Assembly (NCBI RefSeq): GCF_003368325.1
Contig: NZ_CP031466.1
Location: forward strand, 2,666,001 to 2,730,000
Reading direction: 5' to 3'
Length of the DNA: 64,000 bases
From: Paraburkholderia caffeinilytica
GTDB lineage: Bacteria; Pseudomonadota; Gammaproteobacteria; Burkholderiales; Burkholderiaceae
Shown here: piece after piece, positions 18,195-25,889 of the stretch
Position numbering within the stretch: position 1 is the stretch's first letter
Layout: every line of letters starts with the position of its first letter
Position numbers and translations under genes: made by a program
The notes under the pieces: model-generated
Seen by the model: the letters and a program-made list of their open reading frames with translations, nothing else
Database searches by the model: none
What the model was told of the DNA's origin: nothing

Positions 18195-18251
18195 TCATTC
18201 CCCAAAATACGCCGCGCGCAACTTCGGATCATCCAGCAGGCCCGTGCGCAT
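18195..18251 (-). pseudogene. Possible 3' scar of a Liv-type ABC ATPase gene
   Basis: Eighteen codons starting at an ATG that overlaps the stop of the second deaminase gene read MRTGLLDDPKLRAAYFGE and stop. The ending 'LL.DP.LR.AYxGe' is how many LivF/LivG-type ATPases end. The locus has a LivK binding protein but no liv permease or ATPase, so this could be what is left after their loss. It is short enough for coincidence to remain possible. Confidence 0.35.
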
Positions 18252-19153
18252 TACTTCGACAAGGCACGCACGTTGGCGAGCGTCTTCTCCACGATTGCAA
18301 CGACCTTCTGACGCTCTTCGCCTTCGAGCTTCAGTCGCGGGGCCTTCACGGTTTCCGAATAGCCAGCGGTGATGTTCTCGGCCAGCTTGATGTACTGAAC
18401 GAGCTTCACGTGCGTATCCAGATGAAACAGGTCGATCAGTGCACGGTACAGCTTGCGGGCCAATTCATAGTCGCCAGCAATCGCCAGATTCAGCAATTCA
18501 ACCGATTCCTTCGGAACAGCGTTAGCCATGCCAGAGACCCAACATGTCACGCCCAGTGCAACCGACTCGAGCACCAGATCGTCGACACCGCACACGACGG
18601 CAAGGCGGTCGCCGAAACGGCTGATCAGATCGGTGACGCGCGTTGTGTCATACGATTCTTCCTTGATGGCTTCGATCGTCGGCTCTTCCAGCAATTGCGC
18701 GACCAGGTCCGGCGTGAGGTCCACGCCGTAACCGCGCGGATTGTTATAGAGCAGGATCGAAAGCTTTGATGCCTGCGCGACGGTCTTATAGAAGGCGACC
18801 GTTTCGCGGGCGTCGGACTTGTACGTCAGTCCCGGGAATACCATCAGGCCCTGAACGCCAAGCGCTTCCGCGTCCTTTGCGTACTGGACTGCATTTGCCG
18901 TATTGGTTTCGGCGAGACCCGCGATTACCGGCACGCGCCCGCTCACGGTTTCAACGGCAAGCTTGATTACCGTTCGCTTCTCTTCCGAGGTGAGCTGGGC
19001 GTTTTCACCGACCATCCCCATCATGACGACACCACCGACGCCGCTGTCGATAAGGCGGTTCAGACCTGCCCTGATCGCTTCGTGATCAAGAGAACCGTCG
19101 TCCTTCAGCTTTGTCGTGACAGCGGGGAACACACCTTTCCAGTTGACTTGCAT
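18251..19153 (-). CDS. DHDPS-family 1-pyrroline-4-hydroxy-2-carboxylate deaminase (copy 2)
   Basis: 300 residues, co-linear with the 13760-14662 protein and sharing its distinctive blocks: MMGMVGENAQLT, YKSDARETVAFYKTVAQAS, LLYNNPRGYGVDLTPD with the catalytic Tyr, and AIKEESYDTTR with the Schiff-base Lys. The same deamination and dehydration of 1-pyrroline-4-hydroxy-2-carboxylate is expected. The ATG at 19153 is preceded by GGAAGG, preferred over a start five codons earlier. It sits between the epimerase and D-hydroxyproline dehydrogenase genes and is therefore the copy embedded in the core pathway operon. Whether the two copies differ in substrate isomer or only in expression cannot be told from sequence. 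Confidence 0.87.
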   Translation of the reverse strand: MQVNWKGVFPAVTTKLKDDGSLDHEAIRAGLNRLIDSGVGGVVMMGMVGENAQLTSEEKRTVIKLAVETVSGRVPVIAGLAETNTANAVQYAKDAEALGVQGLMVFPGLTYKSDARETVAFYKTVAQASKLSILLYNNPRGYGVDLTPDLVAQLLEEPTIEAIKEESYDTTRVTDLISRFGDRLAVVCGVDDLVLESVALGVTCWVSGMANAVPKESVELLNLAIAGDYELARKLYRALIDLFHLDTHVKLVQYIKLAENITAGYSETVKAPRLKLEGEERQKVVAIVEKTLANVRALSK

Positions 19154-19184
19154 GGCTACACCTTCCAAAAAAAAATAATCAGAG

Positions 19185-19198
19185 GCGGGACGTCCCGC
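19185..19198. terminator. Hairpin and T-run between dehydrogenase and deaminase genes
   Basis: GCGGGACGTCCCGC is a perfect palindrome. On the minus strand it is followed about nine bases later by a run of nine T just before the next ribosome binding site. The loop is small and the spacing loose, so partial termination or attenuation is possible but unproven. Confidence 0.3.
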
Positions 19199-19225
19199 GA
19201 GTCGATCGAGGTCGCGGGGGCCCCG

Positions 19226-20500
19226 TTAATTCCGGAAGCGGCTGATCGAGTACGGCTCAAGTCCGATTCCGGGCGTTCGATTGGCAAGCAGATCCGCAAC
19301 AAGCGCACCTGTCGTTGCCGATTGCGTCAGACCAAGGTGACCGTGGCCGAACGCATAAATGACGGACGGCGCACGCGGCGATCGGCCAATGACAGGTAGC
19401 GAATCCGGCGTGGCCGGACGGTGCCCCATCCACTTCACGGCACCCTGATCGTTGATACCGGGCAGGAAGCGCTTTCCGAGCGCGAGCAGCGCATCACTGC
19501 GTTTGTAATTCGGCGGCGCCTTGAGACCGGCAAACTCGGCCGCACCGCCAATGCGCACACCGATATCAAGTGGGGTGGCGACAAATTTGCGTTCGGCAAA
19601 TATCACTTCGCGCGACAGGCTGATGCCATGCGCAGGAAGCGTCGTGTTGTAACCCCGCTCGCTGTCCAGCAGGACGCGGTCGCCGATCGATCGGGCAAGC
19701 GCGGCGGACCACGCACCCGTCGCCACAACGAGGCGGCGTCCCTTTACCCGTTCGCCTGTCTCGGTGAGCACTGCCGGCGCAAGGGCATCAGAGAGATCGA
19801 GTGCCTTCACCGTGCCGGCAACAAACGTGGCACCGAGTTGCTTCACGCGCTCACGCAGTTGCGTCACGAGACGCTTCGGGTCACCGATGTGCGACCAGTC
19901 GTCGAGAAATACACCATGACGGAAAACCGGTGCGAGAGACGGTTCGCAATCGCGAACCTCGTCGGCCGACATGGCGTGCCAGCGCACGCCAAGATCCCGT
20001 TTGAATTCCCACTCATGCTGATCCGCGGCGAAGGCTTCGTCGGTCTCGTAGACCGTCAATGCGCCGCGGCGATAGAAACTGTCCATCGCACCGATGTCCT
20101 CAAACATCGGGACAATGTCGTCGTAGACGCGGTTGTTCAACTGGGCCAAAGCCAGGGAAATTTCGCGGAAACGTTCCTTGTTGCCCGAGCGCTGAAATTC
20201 CATGAACCAGGGCAAGGCGGCCGGTACGTGTTTCCAGTCAAGCGCCAACGGCCCCAAAGGATCGAACAGCCACTTCAGAGCCTTTATATACAGCCCGTTC
20301 ACTGAAATGGGCGTGCTCTCCGTCACGGCGATACCGCCCGCGTTTCCGTGCGACGTACGGTCGCCTTCGAAGTCGCGATCGATGATAGTGACGGTAGCGC
20401 CGTCGCGCAGTGCAGACCACGCACAGGCGAGACCGACGATTCCGCTACCGATAACCACAACGTCGGGGGTCGTCCGGGAGTTTTGAGCTTGCTGAGTCAT
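19226..20500 (-). CDS. DadA-like FAD-dependent D-hydroxyproline dehydrogenase
   Basis: 424 residues of the DAO (D-amino-acid oxidase) superfamily. The FAD-binding Rossmann motif is at the N-terminus (DVVVIGSGIVGLACAWSALR), and the C-terminal block (WMGHRPATPDSLPVIG, YAFGHGHLGLTQSATTG) is typical of DadA proteins. It would oxidise cis-4-hydroxy-D-proline, made by the epimerase two genes away, to 1-pyrroline-4-hydroxy-2-carboxylate for the deaminase next door. The ATG at 20500 (MTQQAQNSRTTPDV) is chosen as closest to the domain; a longer frame begins at 20536. It is cytoplasmic or membrane-peripheral. The electron acceptor (quinone or oxygen) is not evident. A general D-amino-acid dehydrogenase is the alternative. 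Confidence 0.88.
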   Translation of the reverse strand: MTQQAQNSRTTPDVVVIGSGIVGLACAWSALRDGATVTIIDRDFEGDRTSHGNAGGIAVTESTPISVNGLYIKALKWLFDPLGPLALDWKHVPAALPWFMEFQRSGNKERFREISLALAQLNNRVYDDIVPMFEDIGAMDSFYRRGALTVYETDEAFAADQHEWEFKRDLGVRWHAMSADEVRDCEPSLAPVFRHGVFLDDWSHIGDPKRLVTQLRERVKQLGATFVAGTVKALDLSDALAPAVLTETGERVKGRRLVVATGAWSAALARSIGDRVLLDSERGYNTTLPAHGISLSREVIFAERKFVATPLDIGVRIGGAAEFAGLKAPPNYKRSDALLALGKRFLPGINDQGAVKWMGHRPATPDSLPVIGRSPRAPSVIYAFGHGHLGLTQSATTGALVADLLANRTPGIGLEPYSISRFRN

Positions 20501-20524
20501 TTCCGCGAGTCGAGGTATTGCGTA

Positions 20525-20550
20525 GGTGGACGGCAAACCTGCCGTCCACC
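20525..20550. terminator. Strong intercistronic hairpin after binding-protein gene
   Basis: An 11-bp perfect stem (GGTGGACGGCA paired with TGCCGTCCACC) with a four-base loop lies between the binding-protein stop and the dehydrogenase start. No T-run follows on the minus strand. Such hairpins often protect the abundant binding-protein mRNA from 3' decay while lowering expression of the genes behind it. Confidence 0.55.
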
Positions 20551-20560
20551 GTTGCTTCGG

Positions 20561-21718
20561 TTACTTGGATCCGAGTACCGTAATCGGCTTCCACTGTCCG
20601 CTTTCACACTTGTAGACCGTGATGATCGCGTCGCGCAGATCGCCGAACTGGTCGTATGCGAAGTGGTCGCTCGTGACACCCTTCATGTCGGTTTTCGCGA
20701 GCACCGGCAGGTAGACGGTCGGGTCCGACGAATTGGCCTTCTGCATTGCCTGCATCATCGCCATGGCGCCGTCGTACGTGTACGGTGCATAGGTTGTCGG
20801 TTCATAGCCGAACTTGGTCTTGTAGCGCTGCGTGAAACCCGCGCCGCCTGGCATCTTGTCGAGCGGCAGTCCCGCGAGCGAGACGATCGCGCCATCCGCC
20901 GCCGATCCGGCAATCTTGATGAAGTCTTCCGTCTTGGACATTTCACCCGAGGCAAACGTCGCCTTCATCGCCAGCGAGCGTGCCTGCTTTACGAGCGGCG
21001 CGGATTGCGCATCGGCGCCTGCGTAATAGATGAAATCAGGATTCTTCGACTTGATGCCGGTCAGAATCGCCTTGAAGTCGACCGCCTTGTCGGACGTGAA
21101 CTGATGGTCGATGATGTTGCCGCCGGCCGCCTTCACTGCCGTCTCGAACTGCTCCGCGAGGCCTTGGCCGTATGCCGTGCGGTCATCGATGATTGCAATA
21201 CGCTTCGCATGGAGCATCTCGACCACGTACTTGCCCATCACACTGCCCTGCTGCGTATCAGACGTCATCATCCGGAACGTAGTCTTGAAACCCTGACGCG
21301 TATAGGCAGGTGCGGTTGCCGTCGAGATCTGCGGAATGCCCGCGTGTGAATAGATCGCCGAAGCGGGGATCGTCACCCCGGAGTTGAAGTGACCGAGCAT
21401 GCCCTTGATGCCGTCATCGACCAGCTTCTGGGCGACGACGGTGCCCGTCTTTGGATCTGCCTGATCGTCCAGGGCTTCCAGCACGAACTTCGTTTCCTTG
21501 CCGTCGATCCTGGGCTTCGTGGCATTGAAGTCGTCAATGGCGAGCTGCACGCCCGATTCAAAATCCTTGCCATACTGCGCCTGCGCGCCCGTCATCGGAG
21601 CAGCCAGACCCAGCTTGACCGTTTGCGTTTCAGCGGCCTGAGCGGCCTGAGCGGCTCCGAGGAATAGAGCCAGGAATGCCGAAGTAGCGACTGCAAAAGC
21701 GGTGTTGCGAACTTTCAT
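20561..21718 (-). CDS. LivK-type ABC transporter substrate-binding protein
   Basis: 385 residues. The signal peptide is residues 1-28, ending AAQAAQA before AETQTVKLGLAAPMTGAQAQ. The type I periplasmic fold is clear: GHFNSGVTIPASAIYSHAGI and RIAIIDDRTAYGQGLAEQFE. A perfect TATTGGATCCAATA operator lies about 50 bases upstream. It probably captures hydroxyproline or a related imino acid in the periplasm. No liv permease or ATPase gene is present in the locus, though an MFS carrier is, and a possible ATPase-gene scar is seen at 18195-18251. The binding protein therefore either feeds a distant Liv system or has lost its partners. Confidence 0.92.
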   Translation of the reverse strand: MKVRNTAFAVATSAFLALFLGAAQAAQAAETQTVKLGLAAPMTGAQAQYGKDFESGVQLAIDDFNATKPRIDGKETKFVLEALDDQADPKTGTVVAQKLVDDGIKGMLGHFNSGVTIPASAIYSHAGIPQISTATAPAYTRQGFKTTFRMMTSDTQQGSVMGKYVVEMLHAKRIAIIDDRTAYGQGLAEQFETAVKAAGGNIIDHQFTSDKAVDFKAILTGIKSKNPDFIYYAGADAQSAPLVKQARSLAMKATFASGEMSKTEDFIKIAGSAADGAIVSLAGLPLDKMPGGAGFTQRYKTKFGYEPTTYAPYTYDGAMAMMQAMQKANSSDPTVYLPVLAKTDMKGVTSDHFAYDQFGDLRDAIITVYKCESGQWKPITVLGSK

Positions 21719-21769
21719 ACCAATCTCCTTACTACCCGTAAAAGCCGCGTCGGGAGCATCGAAACATTA

Positions 21770-21783
21770 TATTGGATCCAATA
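21770..21783. promoter_or_regulatory. Perfect 14-bp operator upstream of binding-protein gene
   Basis: TATTGGATCCAATA is a perfect palindrome and the best copy of the box shared across the locus. It is centred 58 bases upstream of the start of the binding-protein gene, consistent with GntR-type repression of that promoter. Confidence 0.72.
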
Positions 21784-21880
21784 TCCATATGTTTCGCGTA
21801 TCATGCGCCCCTTCAGCGGGTCTGTCAAATGCGTTCGAGAAATCGGCGGAGCGCGGTTTTCTGCCGCCCCGCCCCCAGTC

Positions 21881-22426
21881 CTACACCTGCTCCATGAAAT
21901 CAGGATCTTCAAGCCCGCGCAGCCTGTGAACCTGGTCTTCGAGCGGTGAAACCGCCAGTTGCGCGAACACCAGCGCCAATGCGATATCAGCACGGTCGTA
22001 CAGCGCCGCTTCGCCAAGCAGATTCATCGTGCCCAGCGTGACGCCGTTCTTGCGCACAGGGATGTTCAGCGCACTCTCACACCCAATCGACCACAACACC
22101 TCGTATTCCGAAAACACCGCCTTGATGTCCTCGCGCGTTGAGCCGACAAAGATCTCACCGCGGCGAAGAACCTGATCCGACCAGCGACTTTGCGTCACCC
22201 GCTTGAGTCCGCCTACCGGATTGATATCCGGGCGATTACTATGCAGACGTCCCAGGCGGCTCGACGCCTCGTCATACGCCAGCACCGTGAAGAGTCGCTG
22301 GCCGAACACCTCCGTGAAAGAACGCTCGAACTCGGACCACACGCGGCCGGCATCACCGCCTTCCTGTTGCATCCGGGCGACACGCTCGATCACCCGGAGA
22401 ATGAGTGCGTGGTTTGTATTCGTCAC
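21881..22426 (-). CDS. Stand-alone GAF-domain protein
   Basis: 181 residues consisting of little more than one GAF domain. An N-terminal helix (LILRVIERVARMQQEGGDAG) leads into the sensor fold with RLFTVLAYDEASSRLGRLHS, SIGCESALNIPVRKNGVTLG and TMNLLGEAALYDRADI. There is no output domain. It lies nine bases after the MFS gene in the same direction and so is probably co-transcribed. It might sense or bind a small pathway molecule, or serve as an enzyme subunit. I know of no defined function for such proteins in hydroxyproline loci. Confidence 0.8.
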   Translation of the reverse strand: MTNTNHALILRVIERVARMQQEGGDAGRVWSEFERSFTEVFGQRLFTVLAYDEASSRLGRLHSNRPDINPVGGLKRVTQSRWSDQVLRRGEIFVGSTREDIKAVFSEYEVLWSIGCESALNIPVRKNGVTLGTMNLLGEAALYDRADIALALVFAQLAVSPLEDQVHRLRGLEDPDFMEQV

Positions 22427-22435
22427 GAGGACTCC

Positions 22436-23845
22436 TTATTTCGCGGTTCGAAGCGCGGCGCTACGCGTGTCGGGATGCATGGCGCCGTACTCCGCTTCGG
22501 AAATTTCCTCAAGCGTCTTTCCGGTCGTCGAAACGCCCAGGAAAATCACCGCGAGCGCGCCGATCAGCAGGATCACCGTGGTCATGCCAAACACACCGGC
22601 GAAACCCCACAACGGGTAGATATAACCCACCAGCATTGGCGAGCAGATTGCACCGATACGGCCGAACGCTGACGCCGTGCCCATTCCTGTTGCGCGTAAA
22701 TGCGTCGGGAACACTTCGGGTGTATAGGCATACTCGCCCGCGTTGACGCCGTTCATCGCGAAGGACATGAAGATCGAAGCAAGGACGATCGACGTGTCGC
22801 TGCCCGCATTTGCCAGCCAGATACCTGCAGCGCAAGCCAACGCCATGTACGTGACGATCGTTGCCTTGCGTCCCAGCTTTTCGCAAAAATATGCCGACGA
22901 GTAGTAACCCGGAATCTGCGCGAGGTAGATCAGGATCGAGACGGAAAAGCTCTTCGTAATGGTCATGCCATGCTGAACAAGCAAGCCGGGGATCCAGACG
23001 AAGAATGCGTACGAGCAGAACGTCACCGATAGCCACAGACACCAGGTCATCAACGTCGTCCTGGCGAGAGGCGGCTTCCACAGCAGCTTCAGGTTTCCGA
23101 AGAACGAACCTGAGTGCTCATAGCTGGCCGATGCGCCTGCCACAGGCGTCACGGGAGGCAGTGTGACGCCTGTACGTTCGACTTGCCGCTCGATATCGGA
23201 CACCACGGCTTCGGCTTGCGCATGACGGCCGCGAATTTCCAGCCACCGCGGGGACTCGTGCAGTGAACGCCGCCACCAGAGCAGCACAACGACCGGTGCG
23301 GAGACGATCACCAGCGCGACGCGCCAGCCTTCCGGGTTCAGCGGGATCACAAAGTAGCCGATCAGCGCCGCAGCCACGAAGCCAAACGAGAAGAATCCAG
23401 CCAGTGCGCCGGTGAAGGCACCCCGATAGCGATTACTGACGAACTCCACCAGGAACGGCGCAATGATCGCGCCTTCAGCCCCCATCCCGATGCCTGCAAT
23501 CGCTCGCAGTAGTGCGAAGGTGTGCCAGTCGTTCACGAATGCGTTGGCAAATGTCAGCACGCAGAAGAAGGTCAGCGCCCACATCATCACGACGCGACGG
23601 CCAAAACGATCGCCCAGCAGGCCGGCGGACAGCGCACCGACGAGAAAACCAACATAGGTGCTGCTGCCGAGAAGCCCGGTTTCGAAACTCGTCAGATGCC
23701 ATTTGGTACGGACAACGGGCAGGATAAACGCAATGATGGCTGCGTCGATGGCCTCGAACATGAAGCCCAGGCCGCCCATCAGGAGCAGCTTGAAGTGAAA
23801 ACGGCTGAACGGCAGGCGTTCGAGCCGGGCTGCAATCGGTGACAT
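22436..23845 (-). CDS. Major facilitator superfamily transporter
   Basis: 469 residues with twelve predicted membrane helices. The loop 2-3 signature GDRFGRRVVMMWAL and its repeat EKLGRKATIVTYMAL in the second half are both visible. There is a central cytoplasmic loop (HESPRWLEIRGRHAQAEA) as in the sugar-porter and metabolite-proton symporter subgroup. The ATG at 23845 follows GGGAG; the frame open to 23923 only crosses the promoter. An ATCCTGTATCCAA operator lies about 70 bases upstream. It is the likely uptake system for hydroxyproline or a related compound at the inner membrane, but MFS sequence alone does not fix the substrate. Confidence 0.88.
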   Translation of the reverse strand: MSPIAARLERLPFSRFHFKLLLMGGLGFMFEAIDAAIIAFILPVVRTKWHLTSFETGLLGSSTYVGFLVGALSAGLLGDRFGRRVVMMWALTFFCVLTFANAFVNDWHTFALLRAIAGIGMGAEGAIIAPFLVEFVSNRYRGAFTGALAGFFSFGFVAAALIGYFVIPLNPEGWRVALVIVSAPVVVLLWWRRSLHESPRWLEIRGRHAQAEAVVSDIERQVERTGVTLPPVTPVAGASASYEHSGSFFGNLKLLWKPPLARTTLMTWCLWLSVTFCSYAFFVWIPGLLVQHGMTITKSFSVSILIYLAQIPGYYSSAYFCEKLGRKATIVTYMALACAAGIWLANAGSDTSIVLASIFMSFAMNGVNAGEYAYTPEVFPTHLRATGMGTASAFGRIGAICSPMLVGYIYPLWGFAGVFGMTTVILLIGALAVIFLGVSTTGKTLEEISEAEYGAMHPDTRSAALRTAK

Positions 23846-23910
23846 GTCATTGCTCCCAGGATGAGGGATCGACCGATCCAGAATGTTCCGGATCGAAGTG
23901 TGGTCACAAT

Positions 23911-23928
23911 ATCCTGTATCCAAAATCC
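23911..23928. promoter_or_regulatory. Predicted GntR operator upstream of MFS gene
   Basis: ATCCTGTATCCAAAATCC contains CTGTATCCAA, nearly identical to the box in front of the cupin gene, plus an extra ATCC half-site. It lies about 70 bases before the transporter start. Confidence 0.6.
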
Positions 23929-24104
23929 AGAGTCAAGGCCGGGTAAACCTTTGCGCGAGGTTCCGTCCGCCCGGGACGCGGCCGACGGAACAGACGTTCG
24001 CGATCTGTCCCACCGACCGTCAGCCTGCTTATGTGATGAGGCTCGGGCGTGCGCCTATGGCGGGAACTGCAAAAAAAATGCTGTATGCGACCACCAGACC
24101 GCGG

Positions 24105-25118
24105 TTAGTTCCGAATCAGCGCCTTGACGTCCGCGTAGAGTTCGGCACTCACCTCGACGCCATTTGCTTCGCTTCGAACCCTTGCCTCGAATCGCCGTTG
24201 CGACGGTAGCCGCGCACCCTGCCCCGCAATCGCGTCGAACATGGCTTCTGCGTACTGCTCACCCTGCACGCGCTTTCCGGCAGCGAACATATCGGGATTG
24301 AACGCGAGTACCAGTTCACCATGACAGGGAGTCGCACCCACGCCTTCATCGAATTTCTGCGATTCGAGGCTGGTCATATCCCCGAGCAGAGGGCCGGCAA
24401 GCAGTTCGACCATCGCCGACAGGGCAGAGCCTTTATGGCCGCCGAATGTGAGCATTGCGCCTCGCATCGCGGCAGCCGGGTCCGTCGTCGGTTGCCCAGC
24501 CTCGTCGACGGCCCAGCCAAGGGGGATTTCCTTTCCTGTTCTTCTGTGCAACTCGATATCGCCACGGGCGATCGCACTCGTCGCAAAATCGAAAACGAAT
24601 GGAAACTTGCCCGGCCGCGGCCACGCGAAGGCGATCGGATTGGTCCCGAACACCGGCTTGGTGCCGCCCGCCGGTGCGACCCAGCTATGACTGGGAGTCA
24701 TCGCTACAGCGGCGAGCCCCTCGCTCGCGATAGCCTCCACCTCGGGCCAGAGAGCCGAAAAGTGGAAGCAGTTGTTGATCGAGAGTGCCGCGATGCCAAC
24801 GTTCCGAGCCTTTTCAACAAGAACTTTGCTGCCCAATTCGAAGGCTAGCTGTGAGTATCCGAATCCAGCGTCGACTCGAACAATCGCGGGCGAAAGCTCA
24901 CTGACCTGAGGCCTCGCATCGCCCACGAGCTTGCCTTCCCGAAGAGACCTGACGCAGACAAGCAGACGGTAAATCCCGTGCGAGTGACACTCGTCCCGTT
25001 GACCTGCCGTAATCACCCGCGCGATCGCCCGAGCGTGATCTTCGGCCATGCCATTGGACGTGAGTACCCGCATGGACAACGCGTTCACTTCTTCGAGAGA
25101 CAGGTGGACTTTTTCCAT
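24105..25118 (-). CDS. lhpD: 1-pyrroline-2-carboxylate reductase (malate/lactate dehydrogenase-2 family)
   Basis: 337 residues of the DpkA/LhpD type in the malate/L-lactate dehydrogenase-2 (Ldh_2) family. Typical blocks are ECHSHGIYRLL near residue 50, INNCFHFSALWPEVEAIASE with the catalytic His, PVFGTNPIAFAWPR, and GGHKGSALSAMVELLAG. These NAD(P)H enzymes lack a Rossmann fold and reduce cyclic imines such as 1-pyrroline-2-carboxylate to L-proline. With aconitase X at 9201-10938 this makes a two-step route from cis-3-hydroxy-L-proline to L-proline. The ATG at 25118 starts MEKVHLSLEEV, the family opening; the frame to 25154 is not needed. An operator lies 13 bases upstream of the ATG. Confidence 0.87.
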   Translation of the reverse strand: MEKVHLSLEEVNALSMRVLTSNGMAEDHARAIARVITAGQRDECHSHGIYRLLVCVRSLREGKLVGDARPQVSELSPAIVRVDAGFGYSQLAFELGSKVLVEKARNVGIAALSINNCFHFSALWPEVEAIASEGLAAVAMTPSHSWVAPAGGTKPVFGTNPIAFAWPRPGKFPFVFDFATSAIARGDIELHRRTGKEIPLGWAVDEAGQPTTDPAAAMRGAMLTFGGHKGSALSAMVELLAGPLLGDMTSLESQKFDEGVGATPCHGELVLAFNPDMFAAGKRVQGEQYAEAMFDAIAGQGARLPSQRRFEARVRSEANGVEVSAELYADVKALIRN

Positions 25119-25130
25119 GTGCAACCTTTT

Positions 25131-25145
25131 TTGGATACAATATTC
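25131..25145. promoter_or_regulatory. Predicted GntR operator in divergent promoter
   Basis: TTGGATACAATATTC matches the palindrome except for one base and lies between the reductase gene (minus) and the 25218 gene (plus). It could control both. Its closeness to the reductase ATG implies a block on initiation or elongation. Confidence 0.6.
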
Positions 25146-25217
25146 AGACATCAAGGATAGTCGGTGTGGCTATTGTCGTCAAACGAAGACACATTGCGAA
25201 CGCCCAGGGACCCGCAT

Positions 25218-25715
25218 ATGAATACGGTATGGATCGTCGACGGAACCTATCTGGCGACCGCCCTGCGAGGAGGTACGTCCGTCGAGATGATCGCGAACAT
25301 GGAGTGTGAACTGGTCGCAGCACAACGCGCCCCGATGAAGCGCTCGTTATATTTCGATCTCTCGCGCGACGTCGATCTGGATCTCGCGGGCCCTTTGTTC
25401 AATGGGCTGCGTTCGAACAGACTGCGAACCCCGTTCGATGTGCACCTGATTGCTCTGCCAATGCCGGCAGACGAGGCGGCTTGCTGCGACGCTCGCAGAC
25501 TGCTTGCAGTCGAAACGGCGGTCGGAGCCATGCGGTTTGCCGCGGAAAGCGATTGTGATCGTCTTGTTTTGACTGCCGCCGATGCGGCCCTGGAGCCGGC
25601 AATTTCGGCTGTCCGGCTCCGGTATTCGAAGGAACTCTGGCTCAACATCGCGCACAGCGAACGCGCAAGGGTACTGGAATCATTCGCGGATAGAGTGATA
25701 TGGCTCGACAGTTGA
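25218..25715 (+). CDS. NYN/PIN-like domain protein
   Basis: 165 residues from the ATG at 25218, preceded by AGGGA. The fold resembles the NYN domain (LabA/DUF88-like, a PIN-related nuclease fold). It opens with VWIVDGTYLATALRGG, where the first acidic residue is Asp. A later block, SDCDRLVLTAADAALEPAIS, stands where family members have 'D.vlvSgDgDF.p', and the end VLESFADRVIWLDS also fits. Several expected acidic residues are replaced, so RNase activity is doubtful. It is transcribed divergently from the reductase gene across a GntR operator. The longer frame to 25164 is unlikely. Its role here is unknown. Confidence 0.6.
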   Translation: MNTVWIVDGTYLATALRGGTSVEMIANMECELVAAQRAPMKRSLYFDLSRDVDLDLAGPLFNGLRSNRLRTPFDVHLIALPMPADEAACCDARRLLAVETAVGAMRFAAESDCDRLVLTAADAALEPAISAVRLRYSKELWLNIAHSERARVLESFADRVIWLDS

Positions 25716-25802
25716 CGGTATGGCCCCCGTGTTGTTTGCATAGAGCACACCAACGTCAATGGGACCGTATACGCGAGCCCCCTCACCCTGACACGCGCTT
25801 CT

Positions 25803-25820
25803 GCTAAAAATCGAATTCGC
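25803..25820. repeat. GCTAAAAATCGAATTC box also found at 8688
   Basis: GCTAAAAATCGAATTCGC lies about 70 bases upstream of the FAD dehydrogenase start. A near-identical GCTAAAAATCGAATACCG lies at 8688-8705, upstream of the AraC-like remnant. The copies match at 16 of 18 positions while their surroundings differ. It may be an activator or operator site; see findings. Confidence 0.35.
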
Positions 25821-25889
25821 TTATATTTCCCGCCCCCGGTTTTTGCCGCATCACACTTCACTCACACCGTGCACAACAGGAAGCTGAAC

